64,000 nucleotides of DNA from Celeribacter persicus (GCF_003050785.1 NZ_QAOH01000002.1:124001-188000); one strand, 5' to 3'; positions 16,290-25,859 are shown, counted from the first letter of the stretch. Notes: generated by a model not told the origin, from the letters alone. A program made the numbers and translations.

Positions 16290-17462
16290 ATGAAAACCAC
16301 CATCCTGGCGGCCCTCGGGTTCGCCACAGCTCTCAGCATGCCCGCGTCTGCGGAGGAGATCAAAGTCGGGCTCTTGCTGCCCTACTCCGGCGTCTATGCC
16401 GCGCTTAGCAATGACATCGAAGCCGGTTTCGAGTTGGCACTTGAGGAATACGGGGCCGAGACCGAGGCCACCTTTGCCCTCCTGCGCGAGGACACAGAAG
16501 TGAAGCCGCCGGTCGCGCTCGCCAAGGCCAAGAAGCTCATCCTTCAGGACAAGGTCGATGTCATGGCGGGTATCGTCAGTTCCGGTGTTCTAGGCGCGGT
16601 GCGCGATCTCGTCCATGGCGCGGGCGTGCCGCTGATTGTCGCCAACGCGGGCAATGACGAAGCCACCGGGGCGCAATGCTCGCCCTTTATCACCCGCATG
16701 TCGTTTTCCAACGGTCAGGTGAACCGCCCGATGGGGCCGTGGATGGTCGAGCAAGGCATCACCAAGGTCTTCACGCTGGCCCCCGACTATGCCGCAGGCC
16801 GTCAGATGATCGACAGCTTCACCGAGACCTTCACAGCCGCGGGCGGCGAAATCGTCGGGCAAGAGTTCACCCCCTTCCAGAAGACGCAGGATTTCGGACC
16901 GTTCCTCGCCAAGGCCAAGGCCAGCGGCGCGCAGGCGGTCTATGTGTTCTACGCGGGCGGAGAGGCGATTTCTTTCGTCAAGCAGTACGACAGCTTTGGC
17001 CTCAAAGCCGATCTGCCGCTCTACGGCTCCGGCTTCCTGACCTCCTCACTTTATGTGAATGCCGAAGGCCCCGCCGCCGAGGGCGTAATCACCGCACTTC
17101 ACTATGTACCAACCATCGACAATCCGGAAAACGCCGCCTTCGTCACCGCCTTCGAGGCCAAAACCGGTCGCATTCCCTCGGAATACGCGGTGCAGGGCTT
17201 TGACGCCGCCCGCGCCCTGATCGAGGCCACCAAGACGGGTGCCACGGATCGCGAAAGCCTCGCCAATGCCCTGCGTCAGGTGCATTTCGAAGGCCCGCGC
17301 GGCACGCTATCGATCGACCCGGCCACGAACAACATCGTTCAGCCGATCTATGTCTATGAGACCATCGCGGGCGAAGGCGGCCTGACCCAGAAGGTTCTGG
17401 CCGAGCTGCCCGCCACCGCCGATCCGCTCAACGGCTGTACCATGGCGCCCGTCTCGAACTGA
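16290..17462 (+). CDS. Branched-chain-type ABC transporter substrate-binding protein
   Basis: 390 residues from the ATG at 16290 with GGGAGGAAA before it. The signal peptide is about residues 1-21 (TTILAALGFATALSMPASA). The mature part begins EEIKVGLLLPYSGVYAALS, the LivJ/LivK-type periplasmic-binding fold type I. Members of this family bind amino acids but also aromatic carboxylates. Here it heads a five-gene transporter operon that converges on benABCD, so uptake of benzoate or a related aromatic acid is the best inference; the ligand is not shown by sequence. Confidence 0.9.
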   Translation: MKTTILAALGFATALSMPASAEEIKVGLLLPYSGVYAALSNDIEAGFELALEEYGAETEATFALLREDTEVKPPVALAKAKKLILQDKVDVMAGIVSSGVLGAVRDLVHGAGVPLIVANAGNDEATGAQCSPFITRMSFSNGQVNRPMGPWMVEQGITKVFTLAPDYAAGRQMIDSFTETFTAAGGEIVGQEFTPFQKTQDFGPFLAKAKASGAQAVYVFYAGGEAISFVKQYDSFGLKADLPLYGSGFLTSSLYVNAEGPAAEGVITALHYVPTIDNPENAAFVTAFEAKTGRIPSEYAVQGFDAARALIEATKTGATDRESLANALRQVHFEGPRGTLSIDPATNNIVQPIYVYETIAGEGGLTQKVLAELPATADPLNGCTMAPVSN

Positions 17463-17538
17463 GCCCGTCTCCAACGGACCTCCCTGCCCGGTCGGCCCAC
17501 TGCGTCACCGGCCGGGCCTTTGTCAAAGGACCTCTGTC

Positions 17539-18408
17539 ATGCCTCTCGACCCCGGCTTTTGGGCGTTGCAGGCGCTGAACGCGCTTCAACTCTCCATGCT
17601 CCTGTTCCTCCTTTCCATTGGCCTCACCGTGATTTTCGGACTGATGCATTTCGTCAACCTTGCCCATGGTTCGCTCTATGCTCTGGGGGCCTATGTCGCC
17701 GCCGCACTCGCCACCGTGGGTGGGTACTGGACCGGGTTCTTTCTCGCCCCCGTTGCAGTCGCGGGCATGGGTATTCTGCTCTACAGCGGGTTGATCCGGC
17801 GGATGCGCAAGAGCGGACCGATGGCACAAGTGCTCGTGACCTTCGGGCTGATCTTTGCCCTTCTGGATCTCACCCGGATCATCTGGGGCGACATCGCACT
17901 TGCCATCGAGGTACCCTCGCTGCTCGCGGGCCGCGTGTCGCTTTTCGGCATCGACTACCCGGTCTATCGTCTCTTCATCATCGCGCTGGGTTTTGCGATT
18001 TTCGCGGCCCTTGCGCTGGTGCTTAAACGCACCCAGATCGGCGCGATGATCCGCGCGGGCGTCGACAATGACGCCATGGCCGCCTGTCTCGGCATCAATG
18101 TCGAACGCCTGTTCTTCATCGTCTTCTGTGTCGGTTGCGCGCTTGCGGGCCTTGCGGGGGCAGTTGCAGCACCGCTGCTGAGCGTTACCCCGGACATGGG
18201 GCTTCAGATCCTGATCCCAACGCTCATCGTCATCGTCATCGGCGGGCTTGGCTCTCTGCAAGGCGCCATCGCAGGCTCACTCATATTCGGCTTTGTCCAG
18301 ACCTTCGGCGCGGTATTGGCCCCACAGCTCGCCTCTGTTCTCATCTACGCGCTCCTCGCGGCGGTCCTCGTGATCCGTCCCATGGGCCTCTTCCCGGCGA
18401 AAGGCTGA
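17539..18408 (+). CDS. livH: LivH-type ABC transporter permease
   Basis: 289 residues, strongly hydrophobic with about eight membrane segments. NALQLSMLLFLLSIGLTVIF followed by GLMHFVNLAHGSLYALGAYV is the typical LivH start, and MAACLGINVERLFF with VIGGLGSLQGAIAG carries the ATPase-contact loop. It forms the membrane channel with the LivM-type protein encoded 4 bases downstream. The symbol is by family; the substrate is probably an aromatic acid, judging by the neighbouring ben genes. Confidence 0.93.
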   Translation: MPLDPGFWALQALNALQLSMLLFLLSIGLTVIFGLMHFVNLAHGSLYALGAYVAAALATVGGYWTGFFLAPVAVAGMGILLYSGLIRRMRKSGPMAQVLVTFGLIFALLDLTRIIWGDIALAIEVPSLLAGRVSLFGIDYPVYRLFIIALGFAIFAALALVLKRTQIGAMIRAGVDNDAMAACLGINVERLFFIVFCVGCALAGLAGAVAAPLLSVTPDMGLQILIPTLIVIVIGGLGSLQGAIAGSLIFGFVQTFGAVLAPQLASVLIYALLAAVLVIRPMGLFPAKG

Positions 18409-18412
18409 TCCG

Positions 18413-19417
18413 ATGTTTCAACACACCGCTTTACGCTACACCGCCCTCATCCTTCTGGCCGTGGGCGCCTTCACGCAGGCCGTCACCGCTGGCTATTTCG
18501 GCCTCGAAATCCTGACCGAAATCCTGCTTCTGGCCATGCTGGTCCTCGCCCTCGACATGGTCGCTGGCTTTGGTGGCATGGTGTCGCTCTGCCACGGCGC
18601 GCTGATGGGTGTCGGCGCTTACGCCTACGCAATCCTCACCACAAAAGCGGGCATCGCACCGCCCGTGGCACTCGGCGGGGCAATCGCCATCACCGGAGCC
18701 GCTGCCTGGGTGATCGGCGCGATCGGCGCGCGCTCCCACGGCATCTATTTCATCATGGCAACGCTCGCCTTCGGGCAAATGGCCTATTCTTATGTGTTCG
18801 AGGCACCCTTCTTCGGCGGTGACGACGGCATGGGCGGCATTCCCCGGATCGACCTGTCGCTTCTGGGCATTGACCTCAATGACAGCCGCAGCTTCGCGCT
18901 GTTCTGCCTCGTCCTTCTGGGCGCGACCTACGGGGCCGCCGTGCTGATCCTGCGCTCCGGTCTGGGTCGGTCTCTCACCGGCGTCATGCACAACGAACAG
19001 CGTATGCGTGCGTTGGGCCTCACCGTCTGGCGGGTAAAGGCCGATGTCTTTGGCCTTTCCGGCATGATCGCAGGGTTTGCGGGCGCGCTGTCGGCCCAGC
19101 ACGTCATGTATATCTCCCCCGGCCTTCTGGGCTGGACCGTCTCCGGCGAGGCTTTGGTCGTCGTCATTCTAGGCGGGCTTGGCACGCTGGTGGGTCCGAT
19201 GATCGGGGCAGCCGCCTTCGTCATCCTGAAACATGAGGTCAGCAACGTGACCAGCTACTGGCACCTCGTCGTCGGCGTCCTGCTGATCGCCGTCGTGATG
19301 AGCCGTGCCAACGGGATTTTCGGCTGGATCGAAGCCCGCTGGGGCGCGCGACTGGAGCGCCGCCTCTCCGACCTGACCCGCAAAACCGACGCAGAGGAGA
19401 TCACCACCGATGCTTGA
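18413..19417 (+). CDS. livM: LivM-type ABC transporter permease
   Basis: 334 residues with about nine to ten membrane segments. ALDMVAGFGGMVSLCHGALM and HGIYFIMATLAFGQMAYSYV are typical of LivM, and RALGLTVWRVKADVFGLSGM with VVVILGGLGTLVGPMIGA carries the ATPase-coupling loop. The hydrophilic C-terminus (LERRLSDLTRKTDAEEITTDA) is normal. Its last eight bases overlap livG, indicating tight coupling of the operon. Confidence 0.93.
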   Translation: MFQHTALRYTALILLAVGAFTQAVTAGYFGLEILTEILLLAMLVLALDMVAGFGGMVSLCHGALMGVGAYAYAILTTKAGIAPPVALGGAIAITGAAAWVIGAIGARSHGIYFIMATLAFGQMAYSYVFEAPFFGGDDGMGGIPRIDLSLLGIDLNDSRSFALFCLVLLGATYGAAVLILRSGLGRSLTGVMHNEQRMRALGLTVWRVKADVFGLSGMIAGFAGALSAQHVMYISPGLLGWTVSGEALVVVILGGLGTLVGPMIGAAAFVILKHEVSNVTSYWHLVVGVLLIAVVMSRANGIFGWIEARWGARLERRLSDLTRKTDAEEITTDA

Positions 19418-20153
19418 GACCCGCAACCTCGACAAAAGCTTTGGCGCCGTTCACGTCACCCGGAATGTCTCGCTGAAACTCGAACGCGGCGAACGCCGTG
19501 TCATCCTCGGCCCCAATGGTGCGGGCAAAACCACCTTATTCAACCTTCTGGTGGGCGAACTGACCCCCAACAGCGGCTCGGTGCTTTTGGCGGGCGAAGA
19601 CGTCACAGCGCTTCCGGTCGCCAAACGCGCCCGCAGGGGCCTGTCGCGCAGCTATCAGAAAAACACGCTGTTCGACGGGCTGACGGTCGAGGAAAACCTC
19701 GGCCTTGCCGCCGCGATCCACACCGGCGCGGGGACACGGCTCTGGGGCGACAGCCTCGCCACGCCTGAGGTCCGAGAGATCGTTGCGGAGGTCGCCGAAC
19801 AGGTGCGCCTCATGCCTTATCTGCACGCAAAAGTCTCCGAGGTGAGCTATGGTGTGCGGCGACAGTTCGAGGTGGGCGTTGCTCTGGCCACCCGGCCCCT
19901 CGTGTTGCTGATGGACGAACCGACAAGCGGCGTGGGGCCGGAAATGGCCAAGGGGTTTCACGATCTGCTCAATGACCTGCCGCGCGATCTGACGCTTTTG
20001 ATCATCGAGCATGACATGGATCTGGCCTTTGACGTCGCCGACACGATCACCGTGTTGAACTACGGCGAGGTGGTGTTCGACGGGCTGCCCGAAGAGGCGC
20101 GCGGCTCGACACTTTTGAAAGAGATTTATCTGGGGAGCTGGGAAGATGCTTGA
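19410..20153 (+). CDS. livG: LivG-type ABC transporter ATPase
   Basis: 247 residues. Walker A is GPNGAGKTT (about residues 32-40), Walker B is LLMDEPTSGV, and the H-loop is IIEHDMDL. The signature motif is EVSYGVRRQ instead of the more usual LSYGQQR, a variant seen in this subfamily. It hydrolyses ATP to power the LivHM-type channel. It overlaps livM and livF by eight bases each. Confidence 0.92.
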   Translation: MLETRNLDKSFGAVHVTRNVSLKLERGERRVILGPNGAGKTTLFNLLVGELTPNSGSVLLAGEDVTALPVAKRARRGLSRSYQKNTLFDGLTVEENLGLAAAIHTGAGTRLWGDSLATPEVREIVAEVAEQVRLMPYLHAKVSEVSYGVRRQFEVGVALATRPLVLLMDEPTSGVGPEMAKGFHDLLNDLPRDLTLLIIEHDMDLAFDVADTITVLNYGEVVFDGLPEEARGSTLLKEIYLGSWEDA

Positions 20154-20844
20154 TCTCACATCCGTCGCCTCTGGCTATGGCGAAACGCAGGTGTTGCACG
20201 GGCTGTCCTTGCGCGCCGAACAGGGCCGGGTTCTGGCCGTTCTGGGCCGCAACGGCGCGGGGAAATCCACCACGCTCAAGACCATCATGGGGCTTTTACC
20301 CACCCGTGACGGCACGATCACATTGGACGGCCAGCCGATGGGCAAGACGCCCTATGACATCGCCCGCATGGGTATCGCCTATGTGCCGGAAACCCGCGAT
20401 ATCTTCCCATCCTTGAGCGTGCGCGAAAACCTTGAGATCACCGCGAGACGCTTTGGTGACAAGGACAGCCCATGGACCATGGCCCGCGTGCTCGATCTCT
20501 TCCCGCGCTTGGGCGAGCGTATGGACAATGGCGGCACGCAGTTGTCTGGCGGCGAACAGCAGATGCTCGCCATCGCCCGCGCGCTTTTGATGAACCCGCG
20601 GCTTCTGATCCTCGATGAACCGACCGAAGGGCTCGCCCCGATCATCGTCAAGCTGATCCACGACAAGCTCATGGACCTGAAACGCGAAGGCCTGTCGATG
20701 ATCCTCGTCGAACAGAATTTCGGTTTCGCCACCTCGCTCGCCGACGATGTGGTCGTCGTCAGCAAGGGACAGGTGGTCTGGACCGGCAGCGCCGACGCGA
20801 TCCGCGCAGACGAAGACGCCCAACACAAATGGCTGGGTGTGTAA
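20146..20844 (+). CDS. livF: LivF-type ABC transporter ATPase
   Basis: 232 residues. Walker A GRNGAGKST, Q-loop region YVPETRDIFPSLSVRENL, signature LSGGEQQMLAIARAL, Walker [14 protein letters not shown]. Normal length for LivF. It ends the five-gene operon, which then meets the LysR gene on the opposite strand after 16 bases. Confidence 0.93.
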   Translation: MLDLTSVASGYGETQVLHGLSLRAEQGRVLAVLGRNGAGKSTTLKTIMGLLPTRDGTITLDGQPMGKTPYDIARMGIAYVPETRDIFPSLSVRENLEITARRFGDKDSPWTMARVLDLFPRLGERMDNGGTQLSGGEQQMLAIARALLMNPRLLILDEPTEGLAPIIVKLIHDKLMDLKREGLSMILVEQNFGFATSLADDVVVVSKGQVVWTGSADAIRADEDAQHKWLGV

Positions 20845-20860
20845 GGCGATGGGTGGCGCG

Positions 20861-21748
20861 TCAGCCAGCCTTGCGCGCCACCATCTGTGCGATGCGTTTG
20901 AAATTGCAGACATGTACCCCCTGCTCGTCGATCCGCGCATTCAGCGCCAGTGTCGTCACCCCGAGCGGTTTGCGGATGGTCCGGAACCGCACACCATTGC
21001 GCTGGGCTGTGCCGACCGAAGCTGGCACGATGCAAATCCCCTCGCCGATGGCCACCAGGCTGAGCGCGGTCTGGATGTCCATCGTCCAGACCCGGCGCGA
21101 GGTGTCGAGTCCCTGCGCCTCGCAACAGTCGAGCACCAGATCGGCATAGCTCGGGCGCGGGTATTCCGGGTAGAGAATGTAATTCGGCCGATCCAGCGTC
21201 GCCAGATCGACACTGCGTCCACCGCTGTCGAGCGTGTCGGGCACCGCCACGATCAGGTCCTCTTCCGTCAGATTGCGTGTGGCAATGTCATTGTCGACAA
21301 GCGCCGGGCGGGTGAAGGCGATGTCGATCTCGCGCGTCACCAGCGCCCGGTGCAATTTGGCATTGTTCATCGGAATAAGGCTCAGATTCACATCCGGATA
21401 GGTCGCACGGTAGGATTTCAGGATATTGGGCAAGATGCCGAAGGTGGCCGAGCCGACGAACCCCACGCGCAGCCGCCCCTCCGCCCCCTGCCCGAGCCGC
21501 TTGACCTCAAGCCTGGTGTCGTTGAGTTGCTCCATGATCGACTGGGCGCGCTCCAGAAGCCGCTCCCCCGCCTGCGTCAGGCTGGTCGCATTGCGGCAAC
21601 GGTTGATCAGAACCGCCCCAAGGCTCTCTTCGAGCAGCTTGATCTGACGGCTGAGCGGCGGTTGCGCCATGTCGAGCCGTTCCGCCGCACGTCCGAAATG
21701 CAGTTCCTCGGCGACGGCAATGAAATAGGTGAGTTGCTTGAAGTTCAT
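20861..21748 (-). CDS. LysR-family regulator (BenM/CatM-like subgroup)
   Basis: 295 residues from the ATG at 21748, preceded by GGGAGGGAGG. The N-terminal winged HTH reads MNFKQLTYFIAVAEELHFGR then AAERLDMAQPPLSRQIKLLE, and the C-terminal part is a periplasmic-binding-like effector domain. It lies directly downstream of benD on the same strand and is similar to the second LysR gene at 25860. It may sense benzoate or a muconate-type intermediate. A GC hairpin in the 125-base gap after benD could reduce read-through. Confidence 0.9.
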   Translation of the reverse strand: MNFKQLTYFIAVAEELHFGRAAERLDMAQPPLSRQIKLLEESLGAVLINRCRNATSLTQAGERLLERAQSIMEQLNDTRLEVKRLGQGAEGRLRVGFVGSATFGILPNILKSYRATYPDVNLSLIPMNNAKLHRALVTREIDIAFTRPALVDNDIATRNLTEEDLIVAVPDTLDSGGRSVDLATLDRPNYILYPEYPRPSYADLVLDCCEAQGLDTSRRVWTMDIQTALSLVAIGEGICIVPASVGTAQRNGVRFRTIRKPLGVTTLALNARIDEQGVHVCNFKRIAQMVARKAG

Positions 21749-21780
21749 GCGGGCCTCCCTCCCGGTGAACGTATCTGGCA

Positions 21781-21799
21781 ACCGGCCCATCGGGCCGGT
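21781..21799. repeat. Hairpin between benD and the LysR gene
   Basis: ACCGGCCC-ATC-GGGCCGGT, eight perfect pairs, with no T-run on the minus strand. It may be an RNA-processing or attenuation hairpin that separates benABCD expression from the regulator gene. Confidence 0.45.
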
Positions 21800-21873
21800 G
21801 AGGATGTCATGGGACGGCAAAACCCCCGCCTCCGGTCGCCCGGAAGCAGGAAAAATCCGCGTGCCCTGCGCGC

Positions 21874-22662
21874 CTAGCCGGTATCGCCACCCGCCACCAC
21901 AAGGGTAGAGGCCGTGATATACCCCGCCTCTTCCGAGGCCAGAAACAGGATCGGCGCGACCTGTTCCTCAATCGTGCCGTAGCGCTTCATCATCGTGGAA
22001 CCGACGACCTGATCGACCGCTTCGGCCATCCAGGCTTTCTCGGCCTCATTGTCACCATCCGCATTGCGCGGCACCCGGCGTGGTGGGGCTTCGGTCCCCC
22101 CCGGCGCGGTGGCAACGACACGGATGTTTTCTTCTGCAAGCTCCATGGCAAGTGAGGCGGTCAGTGCGTTCACGCCTCCCTTCGCCGCCGAGTATGGCAC
22201 CCGGTGGATACCGCGCGTGGCGTTCGAGGAGACGTTGACAATCACCCCTCCGCCACGGCTCCGCAAAGCGGGCAGCACCGCGTGACAGACCCAGAGCGTC
22301 GGCATCAGCGAGCGTTGGATTTCCGCCGCGATCTGATCCGGTTCGAACGCCCCGTAAGGCCGCATACGGATCGCACCGCCGACACAGGTGATCAGGATGT
22401 CGATACCGCCAAAGGCCTCTTGCGCCGCATTCATTACGGCCATGGCCCCTTCATAGGTCTCAAGATCGGCCACCACGGAGGTGGCGCGCCCCGGCCCAGA
22501 AGCGGCAATCTCCCCGGCCACCTCGGAAACGAACTCCGCCCGGTCGGCCAGCACCACATCCGCTCCCTCGGCACAGGCCCGGGCGGCAACGCCCCGACCG
22601 ATGCCTTGAGCCGCGCCCGTGATGACCATGACCTTGCCCGCGAACCGTTCGGGACAGATCAT
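21874..22662 (-). CDS. benD: 1,6-dihydroxycyclohexa-2,4-diene-1-carboxylate dehydrogenase
   Basis: 262 residues, short-chain dehydrogenase. The NAD-binding motif TGAAQGIG is at residues 15-22, and the catalytic site is VNVSSNATRGIHRVPYSAAK (Ser, Tyr-x-x-x-Lys). It oxidises and decarboxylates benzoate diol to catechol. The start overlaps the benC stop (ATGA). The assignment to BenD rather than a generic SDR comes from its place at the end of benABC. Confidence 0.92.
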   Translation of the reverse strand: MICPERFAGKVMVITGAAQGIGRGVAARACAEGADVVLADRAEFVSEVAGEIAASGPGRATSVVADLETYEGAMAVMNAAQEAFGGIDILITCVGGAIRMRPYGAFEPDQIAAEIQRSLMPTLWVCHAVLPALRSRGGGVIVNVSSNATRGIHRVPYSAAKGGVNALTASLAMELAEENIRVVATAPGGTEAPPRRVPRNADGDNEAEKAWMAEAVDQVVGSTMMKRYGTIEEQVAPILFLASEEAGYITASTLVVAGGDTG

Positions 22663-23687
22663 GCCGACGCCTCCGCCTCGTTCGGGGTGAATTTCTCGTA
22701 ATGGAAACTGGCGGGCACCACGCCCTTGTCCTTGAGAAATCCGCGCACCGCCTCGACCATCGGCGGCGGGCCGCAGAGGTAGAGGTCGATCTCGCCCGCG
22801 TTGAGCTGCGCGTCACTCAGATGCTGCGTGACATAGCCCTTGAGCGGATGCGCGCTGGCCGCGTCCGCCACGGTCGCCGCCCATGTCAGGTTCGGCAGAC
22901 GGGCCGCCAGGGCCTCGATCCGATCAGTTTCCACCAGATCGGTGTCCGTGGTCACACCATAGATCAGATGCACCGGCGTGTCGGTCTCGCCCTTCGCGGC
23001 CATGACCTCCAGCATCGACAGCATGGGCGCAAGCCCCGTGCCGCCCGCCAGCATCACCACGGGCCGCTTGCGTTCACGCAGGAAGAAACTGCCGAACGAC
23101 CCGGTGAACTCCAGCGTATCGCAGGGTTTCGCCACCTCGGTCAGGTAACGGCTCATCACGCCTCCGGGCACGTTGCGAATGAGGAACATTGCCTCATCCG
23201 CCCCCGGTGCGGAGCTGAAGGAATAGGAGCGCGTCACACCCAGCCCCGGTACGGCGATATTGACGTACTGACCCGGCAGGAAGTCGAGCGCTTCCGGGTT
23301 CGGCAGCGTCACCCCCAGCACGATCGTGCTGGGAGAGACCTGTTCAAGCGTGGTGATCTCACCGGAAAAGACCGACGGACCGAGTTTGCAACTCGAAGAC
23401 GGCACCGGCACGGAGATCACGCAATCCCCTTCCGGCACCATCTGGCACGACAGCACCAGCCCTTCGGCGGCCTCTTCTTCCGACAAGGCCTCCTCAAGAT
23501 AGTCGTCGCCGAGGTCGTAATCGCCTTCCTCGCAGCGGCATTTGCAGGTGCCACAGACTCCGTCGGAGCAATCCACCGGCAGGTTGACCTTTTGCCGATA
23601 GGCCGCATCCATCACGGTCTCCATCGGGTTGCAGTCGATCACACGAGTTACCCCGTCCTCGAAATTGAGGGCAATGCGATAGCTCAT
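22659..23687 (-). CDS. benC: Benzoate 1,2-dioxygenase reductase subunit
   Basis: 342 residues from the ATG at 23687 (AGGAGGGCAGG before it). An N-terminal plant-type [2Fe-2S] domain has Cys40, Cys45, Cys48 and Cys81 (VDCSDGVCGTCKC ... LSCQM). It is followed by an FAD domain with RSYSFSS and an NADH domain with AGGTGLAPMLSMLE and CGPPPMVEAV. It passes electrons from NADH to the BenAB oxygenase. Typical length and domain order. It overlaps benD by four bases and starts 10 bases after benB. Confidence 0.95.
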   Translation of the reverse strand: MSYRIALNFEDGVTRVIDCNPMETVMDAAYRQKVNLPVDCSDGVCGTCKCRCEEGDYDLGDDYLEEALSEEEAAEGLVLSCQMVPEGDCVISVPVPSSSCKLGPSVFSGEITTLEQVSPSTIVLGVTLPNPEALDFLPGQYVNIAVPGLGVTRSYSFSSAPGADEAMFLIRNVPGGVMSRYLTEVAKPCDTLEFTGSFGSFFLRERKRPVVMLAGGTGLAPMLSMLEVMAAKGETDTPVHLIYGVTTDTDLVETDRIEALAARLPNLTWAATVADAASAHPLKGYVTQHLSDAQLNAGEIDLYLCGPPPMVEAVRGFLKDKGVVPASFHYEKFTPNEAEASA

Positions 23688-23697
23688 CCTGCCCTCC

Positions 23698-24198
23698 TCA
23701 GACGTGGTAGACGTCGATGACCTGATGGATGTAGTCATCCTTCAGCACCACCTTCTTGGCCGTGATCTTCGGCGCGTCACCCGACAGATCAAGCGTGTAG
23801 AACGAAGTGCCGAAAAAGCTCATTGTGGTCTGGTAGCGGTGGCTGAGCGTGTGCCAGTTGAAGCGCAGATCGAGGTCCTGTTCGCGCCGCTCCACAATCT
23901 CGATATTCGTGATCATGTGACAGGTACGCGGCTCCGGCATGGTCGCCCCGGAGCGCTCGGTCTTGATGCGGAACACGCGATCCTCAAGCCCCTGGCGGTT
24001 CGGATAGTAGATCAGCGAGACCTGAGACTGCGGGTCCTCGACAAGCTGATCGTCATCGTCCCATGTCGGCATCCAGAACGTGGCCTCGGGCGCATAGCAT
24101 TCCAGCCACTCATCCCATTCGCGGTCATCGAGAAGGCGTGCTTCGCGATAGAGAAAGGCGGCGATCTGTTCCAGATCGGATTTCACGAACGCGTTCAT
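23698..24198 (-). CDS. benB: Benzoate 1,2-dioxygenase beta subunit
   Basis: 166 residues of the ring-hydroxylating dioxygenase small-subunit (cystatin-like) fold. [20 protein letters not shown] and [16 protein letters not shown] are characteristic of BenB/XylY. It has a structural role in the alpha3beta3 oxygenase. The start overlaps the benA stop in ATGA, ensuring balanced synthesis. Confidence 0.95.
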   Translation of the reverse strand: MNAFVKSDLEQIAAFLYREARLLDDREWDEWLECYAPEATFWMPTWDDDDQLVEDPQSQVSLIYYPNRQGLEDRVFRIKTERSGATMPEPRTCHMITNIEIVERREQDLDLRFNWHTLSHRYQTTMSFFGTSFYTLDLSGDAPKITAKKVVLKDDYIHQVIDVYHV

Positions 24199-25556
24199 GC
24201 CATCACCTCCTCACCGGCGGAGACCGGAGTTTGCGCGGCTTCCTTGTCGAGCGCCTCAAGCAGCAGTTCGGACCAGTATTCATGCTGGCGCACGAAGAGA
24301 CCTTCGTCCTCGGAGCGCTCGGCACTCAGGATCGGAGTCATCCCCATGGCTTTGGCGTTGTCATCCGGCCCGTCGATCCAGCGCGTTGCGCCGCGGCTCA
24401 GATCGTTCCACACCCCGTCGGCGGCGGCATAAGCCGTCTGGCAGGCGCGGAACTCTTCGAGATCGTCAGGCGTGCCCATGCCGGAGACATTGAAGAAATC
24501 CTCATACTGGCGCAGGCGCGTCGCACGCTCTTCCGGGGCCTCGCCCACCGGAGCGAAACAGTAGATGGTGATTTCCGTCTTATCGACGCTGATCGGGCGC
24601 ACCACGCGGATTTGCGTCGAGAACTGGTCCATCAGATAGACATTCGGATAAAGCGCGAGGTTGCGGGTCTGGCTGACGATGAACTCGGTCTTGTCCTTGC
24701 CGAGACGCGCTTCCAGTTCTTCTTTATGGTTCCAGATCGGGCGCACCTCGGGGTTCAGCGTCCGGGTCCACAGAAGGATATGCCCGCGCTCGAACCCGTA
24801 GACCCCGCCCACGCTTTTCGACCAGCCGTTCGCATCAACCGCCTTGGTGCCTTCTTCCTTGCGGTGGCCCATGGTGGCGGCGTAGTTCCAATGCACGGAG
24901 CTGACGTGATAACCGTCCGCGCCGTTCTCCATCTGAAGCTTCCAGTTGCCATCGAAGGTATAGCTCGAATTGCCGCGCAGCACTTCGAGACCGTTCGGGG
25001 CCTGATCGACGATCTGGTCGATGATCACTTTCGTCTCGCCCAGATGCTCATCGAGCGTCGGCACATCGGCGTTCAGGCTACCGAAGAGAAAGCCCTTGTA
25101 GCTCTCGAACCTGGCGACATGTTTGAGGTTGTGCGCGCCGTCCTTGTTGAAGCCTTCCGGATAGCCGCCGGTCTTGCCGTCCTTCACCTTCAACAGTTTG
25201 CCGGTGTTCGAAAACGTCCAGCCGTGGAACTGGCAGGTGAAGCTCGATTTCGTGCCGTGCTTGCGGCGGCAGAGCATTGCGCCCCGGTGCGCACAGGCGT
25301 TGATCACCGCGTGCAGCTCACCCTCTTTGTCGCGGGTGATGACGATCGGCACCCGACCGATCCAGGTGGTAAAATAGTCGTTCGGCTCCGGAATCTGGCT
25401 TTCATGCGCCAGATAAACCCAGCCATTCTCGAAGATGTGCTTCATCTCCAGATCGAAAATCTGTTCGTCGGTAAAAATGTCCCGGCGGCAGCGGTGGATG
25501 CCGTTTTCGTCTTCCTCGACAGCGCCCGCAATGCGGTCTTTGAGCGTATTGGTCAT
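24195..25556 (-). CDS. benA: Benzoate 1,2-dioxygenase alpha subunit
   Basis: 453 residues from the ATG at 25556, with GGAGGAG before it; the open frame extends further but into the promoter region. The Rieske [2Fe-2S] ligands are Cys88-x-His90 and Cys108-x2-His111 (CAHRG, CQFHG). The mononuclear iron site is at His217 and His222 in [10 protein letters not shown], with the bridging Asp214. It adds O2 to benzoate to give the cis-diol. First gene of benABCD, all with overlapping or nearly abutting junctions. It is divergent from a BenM-like LysR gene. Confidence 0.96.
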   Translation of the reverse strand: MTNTLKDRIAGAVEEDENGIHRCRRDIFTDEQIFDLEMKHIFENGWVYLAHESQIPEPNDYFTTWIGRVPIVITRDKEGELHAVINACAHRGAMLCRRKHGTKSSFTCQFHGWTFSNTGKLLKVKDGKTGGYPEGFNKDGAHNLKHVARFESYKGFLFGSLNADVPTLDEHLGETKVIIDQIVDQAPNGLEVLRGNSSYTFDGNWKLQMENGADGYHVSSVHWNYAATMGHRKEEGTKAVDANGWSKSVGGVYGFERGHILLWTRTLNPEVRPIWNHKEELEARLGKDKTEFIVSQTRNLALYPNVYLMDQFSTQIRVVRPISVDKTEITIYCFAPVGEAPEERATRLRQYEDFFNVSGMGTPDDLEEFRACQTAYAAADGVWNDLSRGATRWIDGPDDNAKAMGMTPILSAERSEDEGLFVRQHEYWSELLLEALDKEAAQTPVSAGEEVMA

Positions 25557-25727
25557 GCGTGCTCCTCCATTTTGGCTGACCTGTGCCCTGATGACACGGC
25601 CTTTGCTTTCTCGTTCGGATCGGCAGGAAGAGGTTCCCGGTCGCACGTCCCTCTGACGGGAGCATGCAAAAATCCGGCCCCCGAAAAGGGGGAGAAGAGG
25701 CTCAGTCATGCCTCTTGAGACCTTTAT

Positions 25728-25743
25728 GGTATCAACTGATACC
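25728..25743. promoter_or_regulatory. Palindromic LysR-type site in the benA-LysR intergenic region
   Basis: GGTATC-AACT-GATACC, six-base perfect arms, 172 bases upstream of benA and 117 upstream of the LysR gene. It contains the T-N-A dyad typical of LysR sites and shares GTAT/ATAC half-sites with the second site at 25840-25858. It is a candidate regulator binding site for the divergent promoters. Confidence 0.5.
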
Positions 25744-25839
25744 TCCCTGTCGGCCGCTCCTCCAGCCGCCGCATCCAAACAAGATTGGACCACTGTGCGG
25801 TGCATGGTCTAGAAAATCCAAGACCAAGTTCATCTGTTT

Positions 25840-25858
25840 CTATACTGGGAGGGTATAG
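25840..25858. promoter_or_regulatory. BenM/CatM-consensus operator overlapping the LysR ribosome site
   Basis: CTATAC-TGGGAGG-GTATAG contains ATAC-N7-GTAT exactly, the consensus described for BenM and CatM, with two extra palindromic bases on each side. Its spacer is the Shine-Dalgarno sequence (GGGAGGG) of the LysR gene that starts at 25860, so binding there would also affect expression of the regulator itself. Confidence 0.65.
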
Positions 25859-25859
25859 T

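Noticed and set aside
24063-25718. A 551-codon plus-strand frame opposite benA
   Set aside because: High-GC antisense frame with no domain; benA on the other strand has complete Rieske and iron-site motifs.
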